A DNA stretch of 64,000 nt. It comes from Nepenthes gracilis. Its lineage: Eukaryota > Streptophyta > Magnoliopsida > Caryophyllales > Nepenthaceae. The stretch spans positions 1,336,965 to 1,400,964 of the forward strand of contig BSYO01000035.1 in assembly GCA_033239525.1 (NCBI GenBank), read 5' to 3'. The notes beneath the pieces are model-generated. The model searched no databases, had not been told where the DNA came from, and was given only the letters and a program-made list of their open reading frames with translations. Positions within the stretch are counted from its first letter, which is position 1. Each line of letters begins with the position of its first letter. Made by a program: the position numbers and the translations under genes. Shown here piece after piece: positions 11,955-23,120 of this stretch.

Positions 11955-13654
11955 AGTGAAAACGTGAGCCTAGAACTCAACAAGTATCATCATATAAAAC
12001 AGTACTCATAAATCAGAAATAGGGATATCGCATAGTAATCACATAAAATAAAACACAATGTCCGTGAGATTCCTAAAAATTGAGGAGATATCTCGTACTA
12101 AATTATCGTCTGTATTAAACTGTACCTCTGGGACATAATCGTAATAAATAATGATTCGGTCAAATGTCATAGACGATATCATATCATATGATCTGATGTC
12201 ACATTATATAGTCGCAACCATTACCGCATTCATATAGGACACATACCATCGTCCGGATCTAAATCTCATAATGCAGAAATCAAGAGAAGGCTGTCGAAAC
12301 TAAAATATAAATCAAAACATTTTTTGAGTTTATCACATATTTATAAATATGAGAAATTCCTATCACTCAATTGTGGGCCAATCAGTATATCTTAAAATCA
12401 TCCTCCACCCAAATACATGCAAAAATACAAAATATGTACGAAATCGAAGAACCAAAGATAAATAATACTAACTCGAAGAAGGGTTACCCTCGTTCGATAA
12501 CCACGGCTATATCGGCTGCAATTTAAGCCAGCAGCTCAAGGTTATCCATGTATTCTGTCTCCCATAAATTAGAAACTTCCTCATTATGTTTTACCATCCG
12601 TGACTTTGGGTGTAATATCAAGTTTTAGTTATATATTAGGACATTTGAATATATTAGTTTTTCGTCAATTCCTTACGATAGTTCTTGTTTAAATATACAG
12701 TGGGGCTGGTCAGTTACAAAACGTCTCAATCTTCTTTCCGACGGAAGTAGCAATATTATATACGTCCCCGTCGGGACAAAGCTTCCCCATCGGGAGCGGT
12801 ACCAATAACTTGTGCCTCAAATCACATATAACGACCCATCTGGTCTCGGACCACTATGGCCCCGTAGTGACACCTCCCCCGGCAGCATGCATGATGAATG
12901 TAAGGTCTGGTTCATGGTTTCACAATATACGGATACATAAATATACATTTATATACTGTCTGGGTGTCTAAAAATTCTTCAAATTATAAATATTAGTGTA
13001 AAATCACCGTACAACTAGTAAAACATACATGCATGTACATAATTAATAAATTTGGGGTATACAAAAAAATATGCATATTAGTAAAATCTCTCACAGTGGT
13101 CAAAATATATCAAAAATTAAAGTATACCAAGAATATGGTTAGAGGATACTTATCTCGACTTTATACTCTACAGATTTGAAAAAAAGATGTCCCGAAGCAC
13201 TCGAATCTGGCATTCTCTCTCCCGCCACTGCGCCCCCTCCTCTCTCCTTTGTTCTCCGGGCGTGACTTCTCCCTGCCACTGATGGGCACACCGACGTCGT
13301 TCCTCTGCTGTCAATTCACCACTGCGCCGCTTGCCTGGCCGTCGCCGGCCTCCTCGGCCTCACCGAGCCAGCGCCGGCGCCGTTGCATTTCTGTCTTCAC
13401 CCTCACGCTGCTCGCGATGCCGTGCCACTTCTCCCTCCTCGTGCCATTCGCATCGCCACCGCACGCTGCGACCTCACCGGCAAGCCATTGTCACCGCCGA
13501 CCCCTTCTCTTCTTCTCCCTATCCCTCTCTCTTCCTCCTCCTTCTTCTTCTTCATGCCGCGCAAACCCTAGCGCCTTCTCCCTCTCTCTCCTCTTCTTCG
13601 TCTCTCCCCGATTCCCCACTTTTTCTTTTTCCTATTCTTTTTTTTTTCTTTTTA

Positions 13655-13711
<57 letters not shown>

Positions 13712-13912
13712 CATATATTTAATATTTTTCTTTTTCTTTTATTCCCAAATCTCAATCGGTATTCTAATAACAATACGACACTCCAAATACCACTCTGAAA
13801 TTTCGATCATTTTTAAAAATTTTATAATATTTTAATTTATTTTTACCACGTCCAAAATACCCAAAATCATAATAAATATTAAAATATTTCAAATGGGATC
13901 TAAAATATTACA
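11955..13912 (-). mobile_element. solo LTR F, copy 1, truncated on the left
   Basis: This is homologous to 36,175-38,101 and 62,640-64,000. Read on the minus strand it starts TGTAATATTTTAGATC at 13,912. It has a TATA-like stretch near 13,650 and then a GA-rich, GC-rich leader (plus-strand CT-rich, 13,190-13,640) before a long AT-rich part. The base block GCACA follows the LTR start (13,913-13,917) and matches GCACA before the other end in unit 2, indicating a 5-bp target duplication. The open frames in the CT-rich part (for example 13,249-13,722) are low-complexity and not genes. Confidence 0.65.
13655..13710. repeat. (TTA)n microsatellite, ~18 units
   Basis: Perfect trinucleotide tract inside LTR F. 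The corresponding tract in unit 2 (37,869-37,901) has only about 11 units. Confidence 0.95.
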
Positions 13913-15611
13913 GCACACCCCACATGTTTTGGCACTCGGGCGTCTCTTTAGGCACGCTTCAAGTACTGCTACTCTGGATTTAGAGCTCAGGCACCAGTCA
14001 AGCTTCCATCAGGCGTTGTGTAGTGGATTTTTCACGCATGGGTGCATGATAGGTGCCAATCAGCATCCCTCAATTTGATATGATTCGATCTAATTTTAAT
14101 TTTTGATTGAATTTCTTTATCCTTTGATCTTACTTATAAATATATAAATTTTATTAATAAAGATTACAATAATATTCAAACTTGGGCTTACAATAAATTT
14201 GATATTTGTGTTAAAATGTTAGCCATTAAAGTATATAATTTAGATGATAGTTTATACACTTTTTGTGACACGATCATTTGCTATTAAATAGATATTTTAA
14301 TGATACATTTAAATGGTATTAATAGTAAAATTTATGGTCACCAAAAATATATTTTAGTGATAAACTTATTTTTTATCATTATAGAATATCATTTTATGAC
14401 ATTTTTTAATCACTAAGAAATTTCTTAGTGACAAAATAAAAATTCATCACTAAAGGTTTAGCGATGAATTTTTAGTGACGAATTTATATTTTGTCAATAA
14501 ATCTTTTAGTGATAAATTTATAAATGATACTGATAAAATATTTTATTATTAAAGATAAATTATTGAACAAATCGGAATATATATATGTACTGAAATTATA
14601 AATTGATTAAGGAGAAAATTAATCGTAATTTTTGTTTCAATTTGATCATTGTAGGATTAGTCAGTATAGTTGGATAAGATGGGCAATTACTTTTTATAAA
14701 TTAAAAAAAGAGTTAATGGTCTCTTTAGTAGCTGGATAGTATAAGTTAGAGTAACAAAAAATATTTTTTTTATTAGTTATTTCTTTACATGAATTAACTA
14801 TAAGGATAAGTTAAATAGAAGATATTATGGTAAATTTGATGAATAGAGGACTTTGTGGCCTTATTATAAGGTGACTGCATAGAATATTTAGATATTCTTA
14901 CTAGTTTTTGATATTCACGATTTTCTTTGTATTTTTTTCAATTTGTGTGAGTATATTTTTGGTACCTTATTATTAAGTAAAAGAAATCGTATAAAAATAT
15001 TAAGGCATCTGGTCGAATAAAAGGTTATAATTTTTTTAATATTAATTTTATGTCTCATGATTAAGATCGATTTGTTTTTAAGATAGGATAATTATTTACT
15101 TATGGAGTGAGAGAGAAAGTTGGTATTGCCAAGACTTTGAAAAGAGTGGTAGTACTGCCAAAAAACTTGCAAAAGCGTCTACTACTGCATGCCGTCGTTG
15201 AAAACTAATCCTCATATAGACTCTTTATGTTTAATAATATTTTTTGTATAGTTTAATTGTTTGATTTTTGATGGTATTTTTTTAGAAAATATTTTAGTGA
15301 GTGAGAATTTTTTAATATTATTTATTAAAGGGGATTATTTTTATTATTTATAAGAAATAATAGGCTCTACATGCTGTCGTTGAAAACTCAGGGTGGAATT
15401 TCTATCTCGTGTATATATTTTTTTTTGAATTATACTGTTGATTTTTTAAATATATTAAATAATATTATTTAAATAATTATTTTATTAAATTTTTTTATAT
15501 TAGATTTAATATTTAATATATTAATATTAACAACTAATTAAAAATATATAAATATTTTTAATAATTTTTTTTAAAATTATGATTATTCAATTTTTACTCA
15601 ATAATTATAAA
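13913..15611. repeat. repeat block R with H copy a
   Basis: It begins with GC-richer DNA containing 'ggcactcgggcg', probably U3 of LTR A, then AT-rich DNA. Between about 14,320 and 14,540 many copies of 'ttttagtgat' and its complement 'atcactaaa' occur in both orientations, a pattern seen near ends of some plant DNA transposons. H copy a starts near 15,246 and is cut at 15,612 by the second unit-1 deletion. Related blocks lie at about 24,431, 38,107 and 50,453. Confidence 0.6.
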
Positions 15612-15612
15612 G

Positions 15613-15636
15613 TATATATATATATATATATATATA
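15613..15636. repeat. (TA)n tract at deletion junction
   Basis: An alternating TA tract lies exactly where copy 1 jumps from the equivalent of about 39,790 to the equivalent of about 41,655 in copy 2, where another TA tract sits. Slippage or homology within AT tracts may have caused the deletion. Confidence 0.7.
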
Positions 15637-15639
15637 TGG

Positions 15640-16480
15640 GTATATTTTTTATGGCTCTTATGCTATATATATGGGTATATTAATATGGCTCGATTTGGTT
15701 TTTAATGGTTTTTTTTAGAAAATATTTTAGTAGGGGAGTAATTTTTAATATTATTTATTAAAGGGGATTATTTTTATAATTTATAAGAAATAATGGGCTC
15801 TACATGCCGTCGTTGAAAACTCAGGATGAAATTTCTACCTCGTGTACATTTTTTTTTTTTTTTTGGATTTATACTGTTGATTTTTCAAATATATTAAATA
15901 ATATTATTTAAATATTTATTTTTATTAAATTTTTTATATGTTAGATTTAGTATTTAATATATTAATATTAACAACTAATTAAAAAAAATATTTTTTTATT
16001 ATTTTTTTCAAAAATATGATTATTCAATTTTTACTCAATAATTATAAAGTAAAAGCGGGTCCCCTAGCTATGAAAACTCATGTGAGTGGGCTGAGTTTTC
16101 TGTGAAAAATTGTGCCCACCTTAACGTATACTATAAGCTGTAATTGAAAATTCAAAGTCTGAACAATTATTTGTAGTTTTTTAAACCAAATTAGATATTT
16201 TAAGAAGTTAGATATTCTCCATACATTAAGGAGTTTTATATTTATAGATGCCTAAATTTTAAACTAATAATTATCTGTCTACGGGTGATAAACTATGCTG
16301 AACTTTAAATCCATTCCTGATTCACAATGTAAACTTTTTTAAAATTTAAGGTCTCGGTCTGATATAATAATTGCCGGAACTCCACACACATACATCATTA
16401 TTAAAGATTTTAAAAGATTTAAATCTCTAAAAATTGACAGTAATTAAGGCCATATGTATTACTATTAGTGGAAAAGGTTG
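15640..16480 (+). repeat. H repeat b plus tail, upstream of RLP1
   Basis: H is a ~500-bp repeat with conserved phrases 'catgccgtcgttgaaaactc' and 'ttgtgcccaccttaacgtat', and a short hairpin (gaaaactca 16,072-16,080 with tgagttttc 16,092-16,100). It occurs eight times in the window, always in plus orientation. This copy and its tail run up to the palindrome before RLP1, and copy c lies just past the gene, so RLP1 is flanked by direct repeats. Confidence 0.8.
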
Positions 16481-16492
16481 ATATTTTAATTC

Positions 16493-16530
<38 letters not shown>

Positions 16531-16542
16531 GAATTAAAATAT
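16481..16542. repeat. 62-bp palindrome upstream of RLP1
   Basis: The arms are 16,481-16,498 (atattttaattcttaata) and its exact complement at 16,525-16,542, with alternating TA between. It lies about 250 bases before the RLP1 start. The following 16,543-16,790 is conserved with unit 2 and is the likely promoter and leader, but I see no convincing TATA box other than the AT tract itself. Confidence 0.85.
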
Positions 16543-16790
16543 ATTTTATGGGTCTTATGCTGGGTCAAATGTGGAATTTATCAGCTTCAATTATCTCTAG
16601 AAATATTATTACGAGGTGGCTTTGTTTTATCCACTCATTCCGACTGTCCTGACCATTTACTTGCACAAACGTTCCACCGATCGTATGGATTTAAGCAGCA
16701 GCGCTGGCTCACGATTCTGCGAGATTTGCTGAGTGCTGCTCATCCAATATTTTCTTTTTAATTTATTTTTTTTCCCAAATAGCTGGAATC

Positions 16791-19700
16791 ATGGGTTATT
16801 TACTCCGGCTTTCTCTGTGTCTACTTTGCCTTTCCTTGCATTCTCCACTGACAACTTCGTCGCCTTATCCTAACTCTTCTGCACAATTATGCCATGAAGA
16901 CGAGAGATTCGCCATGCTCGAGTTCAAGAACAGCCTCGCCATTGATGTTTCGAGTTCAATCTCTCAGTTTTGTGCTTGGCGTGGTCAAGTTCCTTACGCG
17001 AAGACGGCGTCGTGGAAGGCAGCAGGCAGCGACTGCTGTCAATGGGACGGGGTGACGTGTAATCCCTTAACGAGGCACGTTGTCGGGCTCGATCTCAGTT
17101 GCGGCGAACTCCAGGGGACTATCCCAATGAACAGCACGCTCTTCACTCTCCGCCATCTTCGAAGCCTGAATATCGCCTTCAACGATTTCTCCCCTTCGCG
17201 CATCTCCCCCCAGTTCGGCCGATTTCAGCGCTTGAAACGCCTTAACCTTTCCAACTGTTTCTTCACCGGTAAAGTTCCATTGACAATTGCGCAACTCCCT
17301 CAGCTAGCTTCCCTTGATCTCTCCCAGTTTGATTTCGTGGGGATTGCGGAGCTCGAGATGCCTGATTTCAATGTTATTGTACGAAACCTAACCGGGTTGA
17401 GAGAACTTTATCTCGACTCTGTAATTGTCAATTCAGAAGCCACCAAGCTCTCGTCACTCACGAATCTCTCTTCCTTGATGGCATTGTCACTATCAGGCTG
17501 CGAATTTTTTGGACCCCTCCCCGTTTGGATTTGGAATATTACTCAAGAAATTGACCTCTCATATAACCAGTTTATCGGCAGAACTACCCTCAATGGTAGA
17601 CATAAGTAAGCTTTCACAGCTAACCTCCTTCGATCTATCAATGAACTTATTGGACGGGGAAGTACCATCATGGTTATTCAGTCTACCATCACTAAAGGTG
17701 TTATCCTTGAGCTTCAATCTTTTTTCCGGCCAACTTACTATTAGTGAGGATGTTGCGAGCAGCTCGTCACTAATGAATCGCTCTTCTCTGATGTCATTGT
17801 CTCTAAGGAGTTGCAATATTTCCGGACCACTTCCCACTTGGATTTGGAATATTACCCAATATATTGACCTCTTTAACAACCATTTTACCGGTGAACTACC
17901 TTCAATGGTAGACAAAAGTAAGTTTTCACAACTAACCTCCCTCGATCTATCAGAAAACTTATTGGACGGGGAAGTACCATCTTGGTTATTTAGCCTACCA
18001 TCACTACAGATGTTAAACTTGGCCAACAACCAATTTTCTGGCCAACTTACTGTCATTGAGGATGGGGCGAGCAATAATACGGCTCTGTTGGATTTTATTA
18101 ATCTTGGCGGTAATATGATACAAGGATCAATCCCAAATTCATTTTTTGAGCTCGTTAGCCTTGCATATCTTGACCTTTCGTCAAACAATTTGAGTGGCGT
18201 CGTCAAACTTGATATGTTCTGCAAGCTAAAAAACCTCAAAGATCTCATTCTATCCTACAATGGCCTATCATTGCTGACGAAGAGCAAGAGCACTATCGGC
18301 TCTAATGTTGCCTTTGCCCAAGATTATATATCCCGGCATGCTCCTCTTGCAAAGATTTAGATTCCCGATTTCTTAAGAACTCAAGAAGATCTGAGAGTTC
18401 TAGACCTCTCTAACAACAAAATTTACGGTGACATCCCAAAATGGGCAAAAGACATCGGTAAGGATTCGTTATCTTACTTGAATCTCTCCAGCAACTTTCT
18501 AACCGGCAGCTTGGACCTTCAATGGATGAACTTGTTGTATATTGACATTCATTGCAACAAGTTTGAGGGACCAGCCTCTGTCCCCGCCCGCCTGCTCAGG
18601 TGCTCTTAGCTTGAATATGACTTTGTTGGAAATACCTTACGCCATTTGTACGTTGGCCTCGCTTAAAATCCTTGATTTGTCTTATAACTCCTTGAGTGGC
18701 GAAATACCGCGGTGTTTAAAAAATTTGAGCGACCGACTCTCTGTGTTGGATCTAAGATCAAACAAACTTCATGGAACTCTTCCTTCAAGATTTGGAAAAT
18801 GCGGTAGTTTGAATACCGGTCTTGAATGGGAATCAATTGGGAGGGCACGCCATGCCGTCTTTCTTGGTGTCAAGGGCTAGAAGTTCTTGACGTGGGAAAC
18901 AATAATTTTAATGGTACATTCCCTTATTGGTTAGGATTCCTTCCAGAGCTGCAAGTCTTAATCTTGCACTCTAACAGCTTCCATGGCAATGTAGGAACCT
19001 CCAGGGGAAAGCACCTATTTTCCAAGCTACGGATTTTTGACATCTCCAATAATAGCTTCAACGGTACATTGCCAAGTAGTTTTCTCCAGTGTTTCAAAGC
19101 TATGATGAATTCTACTGAAAATAAAGGAAAATTGCAATATTTAGGCGAATCTTTCTACAAATATTCCAATACGCTGAATGTGAAAGGAGTCAATCTCGAA
19201 TTCATTAGAGTCCTGACTCTAATAACTACCGTCGACGTTTCAAATAATAAACTCAAAGGAGAAATCCCGGAGGTGATCGGGGATCTGGTTTCACTGCGGT
19301 GGCTCAACCTTGCACACAACAACTTCATTGGTCACATCCCACCATCCCTCGCAAGCATAAGAGAGCTCGAGTCTTTAGACTTATCTTCCAATAAGTTGGT
19401 GGGCCAGATTCCCGAGGAACTAACTAGTTTGACATTTCTCGAATTCTTCAATGTGTCTCAAAATCGACTTGTGGGACCTATACCACATGGCCAACAGTTT
19501 GACACATTTGAAAAGAACTCTTATTTGGGAAACCTTGGTTTGTGTGGGAATCCGCTATCGAAGAAGTGTGGGGATGATGAAGCACCATTACAACCTCCAC
19601 CAAGGATGGTTCAGGATGGCAATGATTCCGAAATCAAAGGCACATTTGGTTGGGCAATTGTTGGGATCGGATATGGATGCGGGATGACTATCGGGTTGGT

Positions 19701-19791
19701 TGCCGGGTACTACATTGTCATCGTAAGGAACCCTGTTTGGCTATTGAGATTGGCTCGCCGATTGAAAAATGCTAGCAATCGACTTTTTTAA
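16791..19791 (+). pseudogene. LRR receptor-like protein (RLP, Cf-9/Ve1 type), copy 1, frame-interrupted
   Basis: Such proteins perceive extracellular ligands at the plasma membrane and signal through partner kinases such as SOBIR1 and BAK1 (family knowledge). The intronless frame from ATG 16,791 gives a signal peptide (residues 1 to about 24) and an LRR N-cap with C34, the pair C82-C83 and C90 in 'DCCQWDGVTC'. Many LRRs follow from residue ~97, then a short island near 19,160-19,200 and four more LRRs. After these come a C-cap (GLCGNPLSKKC, ~19,540-19,575), an acidic linker, a Gly-rich transmembrane segment (~19,651-19,720) and a ~20-residue basic tail. There is no kinase. Total about 1,000 codons, normal for RLPs. 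Breaks: one extra base near 17,580, an in-frame TAG at 18,358-18,360, and frame shifts near 18,600 and 18,820. Copy 2 reads through each of these places. This may be a true pseudogene or an intact gene with consensus errors. Confidence 0.9.
17469..18093 (+). repeat. internal tandem duplication of four LRRs in RLP1
   Basis: Two blocks offset by 312 bases (104 codons) encode near-matching LRR sets. Both contain 'WIWNITQ', 'LPSMVD.SK.SQLTS' and 'LLDGEVPSWLFSLPSL', and end in 'SGQLT'. The same duplication, with the same 312-base offset, is in RLP2, so it predates the large duplication. Confidence 0.85.
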
Positions 19792-20107
19792 GAAGGAAAT
19801 CAAAAATTACTCCACGTATAAATTGTATAAATATGAAGGAAGCAAGTGTTATTTATAATAATTTTATTGGATTATAACTATTTATAGATCACTAGAATTA
19901 TTACATTGTCTTGTAATTTTATAATGTAGAATTAGCGTTCGTGACATATATTAATTGTTGCGTAAGGTTATTCGCTATAAAAATTAAAATTAATTTCTCT
20001 TCCTTTACCTTTATCTGTTTTTTATTATAAAAGCTACAAAATTTTGAATGCGAAATTCATCGGTATGTAATTTTTTGGGATAAATATTGCAATGGTTTAC
20101 AATAAAT
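19792..20107 (+). other. RLP1 3' flank
   Basis: AT-rich sequence after the stop, conserved in unit 2. Several AATAAT/TATAAA-like strings could serve for polyadenylation, but none is distinctive. Confidence 0.4.
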
Positions 20108-20640
20108 TTATAGTTTAATTGTTTGATTTTTATGGTATTTTTTAGAAAATATTTTAGTGGGGGAGTAATTTTTAATATTATTTATTAAAGGGGATTATTT
20201 TTATTATTTATAAGAAGAAATGGGGTCTACATGCCGTCGTTGAAAACTCAGGGAGGAATTTCTACCTCTTGTACAATTTTTTTTTATTTTTGAATTATAA
20301 TGTTGATTTTTCAAATGAATGCTATAAATTTAAATATCAAATAATATTATTTAAATAATTATTTAGATTAAATTTTTTATATGTTAGATTTAATATTTAA
20401 TAAATATTAATATTAGAAAATAATTACAAAAATATAAAAAAATTTTAATAATTTTTTTTAAAATTATGATTATTAAATATTGACTCAATAATTAAAAAGT
20501 AGATGCGGGGTCCCCTAGCTATGAAAACTCAAGTGAGTGGACTGAATTTTCTGTGAAAAATTGTGCCCACCTTAACGTATACTATAAGCTGTAATTAAAA
20601 ATTCAAGTCTGAACAATTATTTTTAGTCTTTTAAACTAAA
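20108..20640 (+). repeat. H repeat c, downstream of RLP1
   Basis: Same ~500-bp H repeat as upstream of the gene, same orientation, with a different tail after 20,640. Its hairpin is slightly degraded compared with copy b. Confidence 0.8.
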
Positions 20641-22150
20641 TTAAAAAATATATATATGACTAATAAAATTAAAGCTTTATATAATAATCAAAAGGCATCA
20701 AATGTTTTGTGTGCAAATAAAAATTATACATGATAACAACTGATCTATATAAAAGCGAAAATTAAGAGTAATCACCTGTGAATGCATCGCATTCATGTAA
20801 TTAATTAATTTTCAAAATTTACGTAATTTTTTATGTAATTCTTCACTTAATTTTTTTTTTTACTTCAAATTTACAAAGATGATTAGTAAAATTAAAACAT
20901 TATACAATAATTAAAAGGCATCAAATTCTCTGTAATTGGTAAAATTCATACGTGTTTTAATTTTTTTTAAAAAAATATATTTAAAAATTATAATATTTTC
21001 AGTAATTATCACTATTATATATATATTTAATTTAATTCTCGGGGAGATATTGTCATAATTTCTACGAACTCAGTTGCATGCTTTGTAAAGTATTCGAAGG
21101 GTCAGGAATAAATTTTGATTAATATCATTTGTGTGTTCTTTTTTTGTCTTTTATACATATAGAATTTAGTAAATTTTAAATATAAAAAATGGACTCTTAA
21201 TATAAAATTTAAATTATAAATAACTTATAAATTAAATCAAAGAATGCAAAAGTTTGTTCATTTTGAGAGCATGACTACACCAGGGGCATCAGGGAGCGTC
21301 TGCTTCTCAATCTCTTTGAGGAGTTAGCTACTTACACCCACCATTTTAGGGCAAGTTTTAATACTTCATCGATGCCTTAAATTCTATATTTGACACTAAT
21401 TTTGTGTTTATTTTATTTATTAATAAATTAAACATTAATTTATGCGAATAAAAAACAATCATAATTGTTAAATTTTGAATAATTTTCTTATAAGTCTCAC
21501 ACTCATTTATATATTGTCCTGTCGTATATCTGATACTGCATGAATTTTAATTGAAAAAAATATTAAGTGACATATGATAGGTGCCTAATCCAAACATGTA
21601 TGTCATTTGTCCAAAATAGAGATATCTGATGAGCGCTTGATATGCGGACATGCTCATTTTTATTCAGAATAGAGGTGTCCGATTAGTACCTGAGAGGCAC
21701 TTGTACACCATTTATACAGTAGGCTCGCTTTTGATATGTTGAAAATTTCTCCCATAAAGAAGTTTCGGTCAACATGGTTGACCGGCTGAAGGTTCAAGTT
21801 GACTGGTTTGGCTAAGGGCTCTCAGAACAATAATGATGCCGATCAACAGGATGTTAACCGGTCTGAATGGAAGGACGGTCAACAAGGTTGACCGGCTTAT
21901 TAAGGCAACACAGAACACCTGCTATGTCTGAAAAGGGGTAGGTTGACTTGTCTGTTTAAATAACCTTGAAAACTCAACACAGCAGATCTGTTTGTTAATG
22001 ATGCAGGCATGCGCCACCTACTACTGAACTGATGCATGCTTGTTGGGAACCGTGCACCAACCATGAAGGACGACGTAGTGGTCCAGCTACTTTGAGGATT
22101 GAGGAATCAATGAACCATAGGAATGGGCCTTAGAAAGTTGACATAAGCTG
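20641..22150. other. intergenic DNA, no gene recognised
   Basis: AT-rich to about 21,700, then a GC-richer part (21,760-22,070) with several 'gttgaccgg' words. It recurs at about 46,690-48,170. The GC-richer part differs heavily between copies at CTG/CAG sites. I see no domain-bearing frame. Confidence 0.5.
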
Positions 22151-22159
22151 AGAACTTAG

Positions 22160-23120
22160 ATCAACTAAGTTCAACATTCCAAGCCTTTTTTGTGTTTTAT
22201 AGGCTATTGTCATGGCAGAACATTGAAGTATCAATGCAGCAAAGACGTAGGAAGATGCCGATTGGTTTACTGAGTGTTACACAAAATGATTGGTTTGGAT
22301 AACTGGCTGATTGGCGCTCTGGTTACGAACTGGACTACAGGGAGATGCAGTACATTTTAATACTTCATGGACCAAAGGGTTCCCAATACGGGAGCACCTG
22401 ATTCGGCTAATGCCGAAGATTAGCTTTTATGGATTGAGAAGGTCTTTGAGGCAATTGCCCCAAAAAAGATAAGTCCCGGTTTGCTGTCTACAAGCTCGGA
22501 GGAAAGGCTCAGCATTATTGGCAGCTTAAGAAGAAAGAATTAGGACCTGTAACTGAGATGCCCACCTGGAGTGCATTTGTTAAAGTCATCAACACAAATA
22601 ATTTTCTGCCTACACAAAAATCCACAAGGAGATGGAGATCCTTAAGCTGATGTGAGGATTGAGAACTATTGTGGAGTATAAGACAAAGTTCACAGCGTTA
22701 GCACGGTATGCTCTATACTGTTGCATACCATTGATTTTGTTATTCAAGTGCGGTTACAATTCTAGCGTTGGTATAAGCAGCATACGGCTCTGCCTAGTTA
22801 TGTTTCATAATGCCAGATTCATTGAAGATACTAACGATTTTTTCCCACATTTGTTCTACTCGTGCATTCACTACAAACTCAATGGAAGGGTTATCATCTA
22901 CAAGGGATCATCTCAAGAATTGGCTATGGATTATCACAAAGCCAACAAGACGGTTGTGATTATATGGGGCAGAAATTTTCTTAGAGCTGCTGCTATGTTT
23001 ATATACTTGTATAATGTTGTACAGTTTAGATAGATAGTAGCTCAATGGTATTGTATTTTCTTTTGGCATGTCACCTCACACTTAATCCTTGAGGACAAGG
23101 ATGTTCTCACTGGGGAGTAC
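22160..23120 (+). pseudogene. plus-strand gypsy gag relic with PPT-like end, copy 1
   Basis: Frames around 22,390-22,720 read as a second type of retrotransposon gag: 'GGKAQHYWQLKKKELG', 'MPTWSAFVKVI', 'KEMEILKLM', then a stop and 'VEYKTKFTALARYAL'. These fit the usual order of gag core motifs (A..WW, TW..F, VAEY..KF..LARYAP). A 124-codon open frame (22,659-23,033) runs on into sequence I do not recognise. The end, 'gaggacaaggatgttctc' followed by 'actggggagtac', looks like the last pol codons plus a polypurine tract, so nearly all of pol is deleted. Copy 1 has extra bases that break the frame left of 22,650; copy 2 keeps a 100-codon frame there (48,368-48,670). Confidence 0.65.

Noticed and set aside
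13249..13798. Overlapping open frames of 155-157 codons in the CT-rich tract (also 26,631-27,056, 37,364-38,016 and 54,972-55,193)
   Set aside because: Low-complexity Ser/Pro/Leu translations ending in poly-Leu, poly-Tyr or poly-Ile from the (TTA)n tract; they lie in LTR leaders and recur wherever that LTR does.
17559..18248. 229-codon open frame on the minus strand across RLP1
   Set aside because: Antisense shadow of the LRR-coding strand; its composition follows from LRR codons and no domain is seen.
19723..19791. Search for a kinase domain after the RLP transmembrane segment
   Set aside because: The frame stops after about 20 basic residues and no kinase motifs follow in either copy, so it is an RLP, not a receptor kinase.
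22659..23033. 124-codon frame identical in both units as a possible host gene
   Set aside because: It starts within gag-like sequence after a stop and leads into a polypurine-like tract and an LTR; identity reflects recent duplication.
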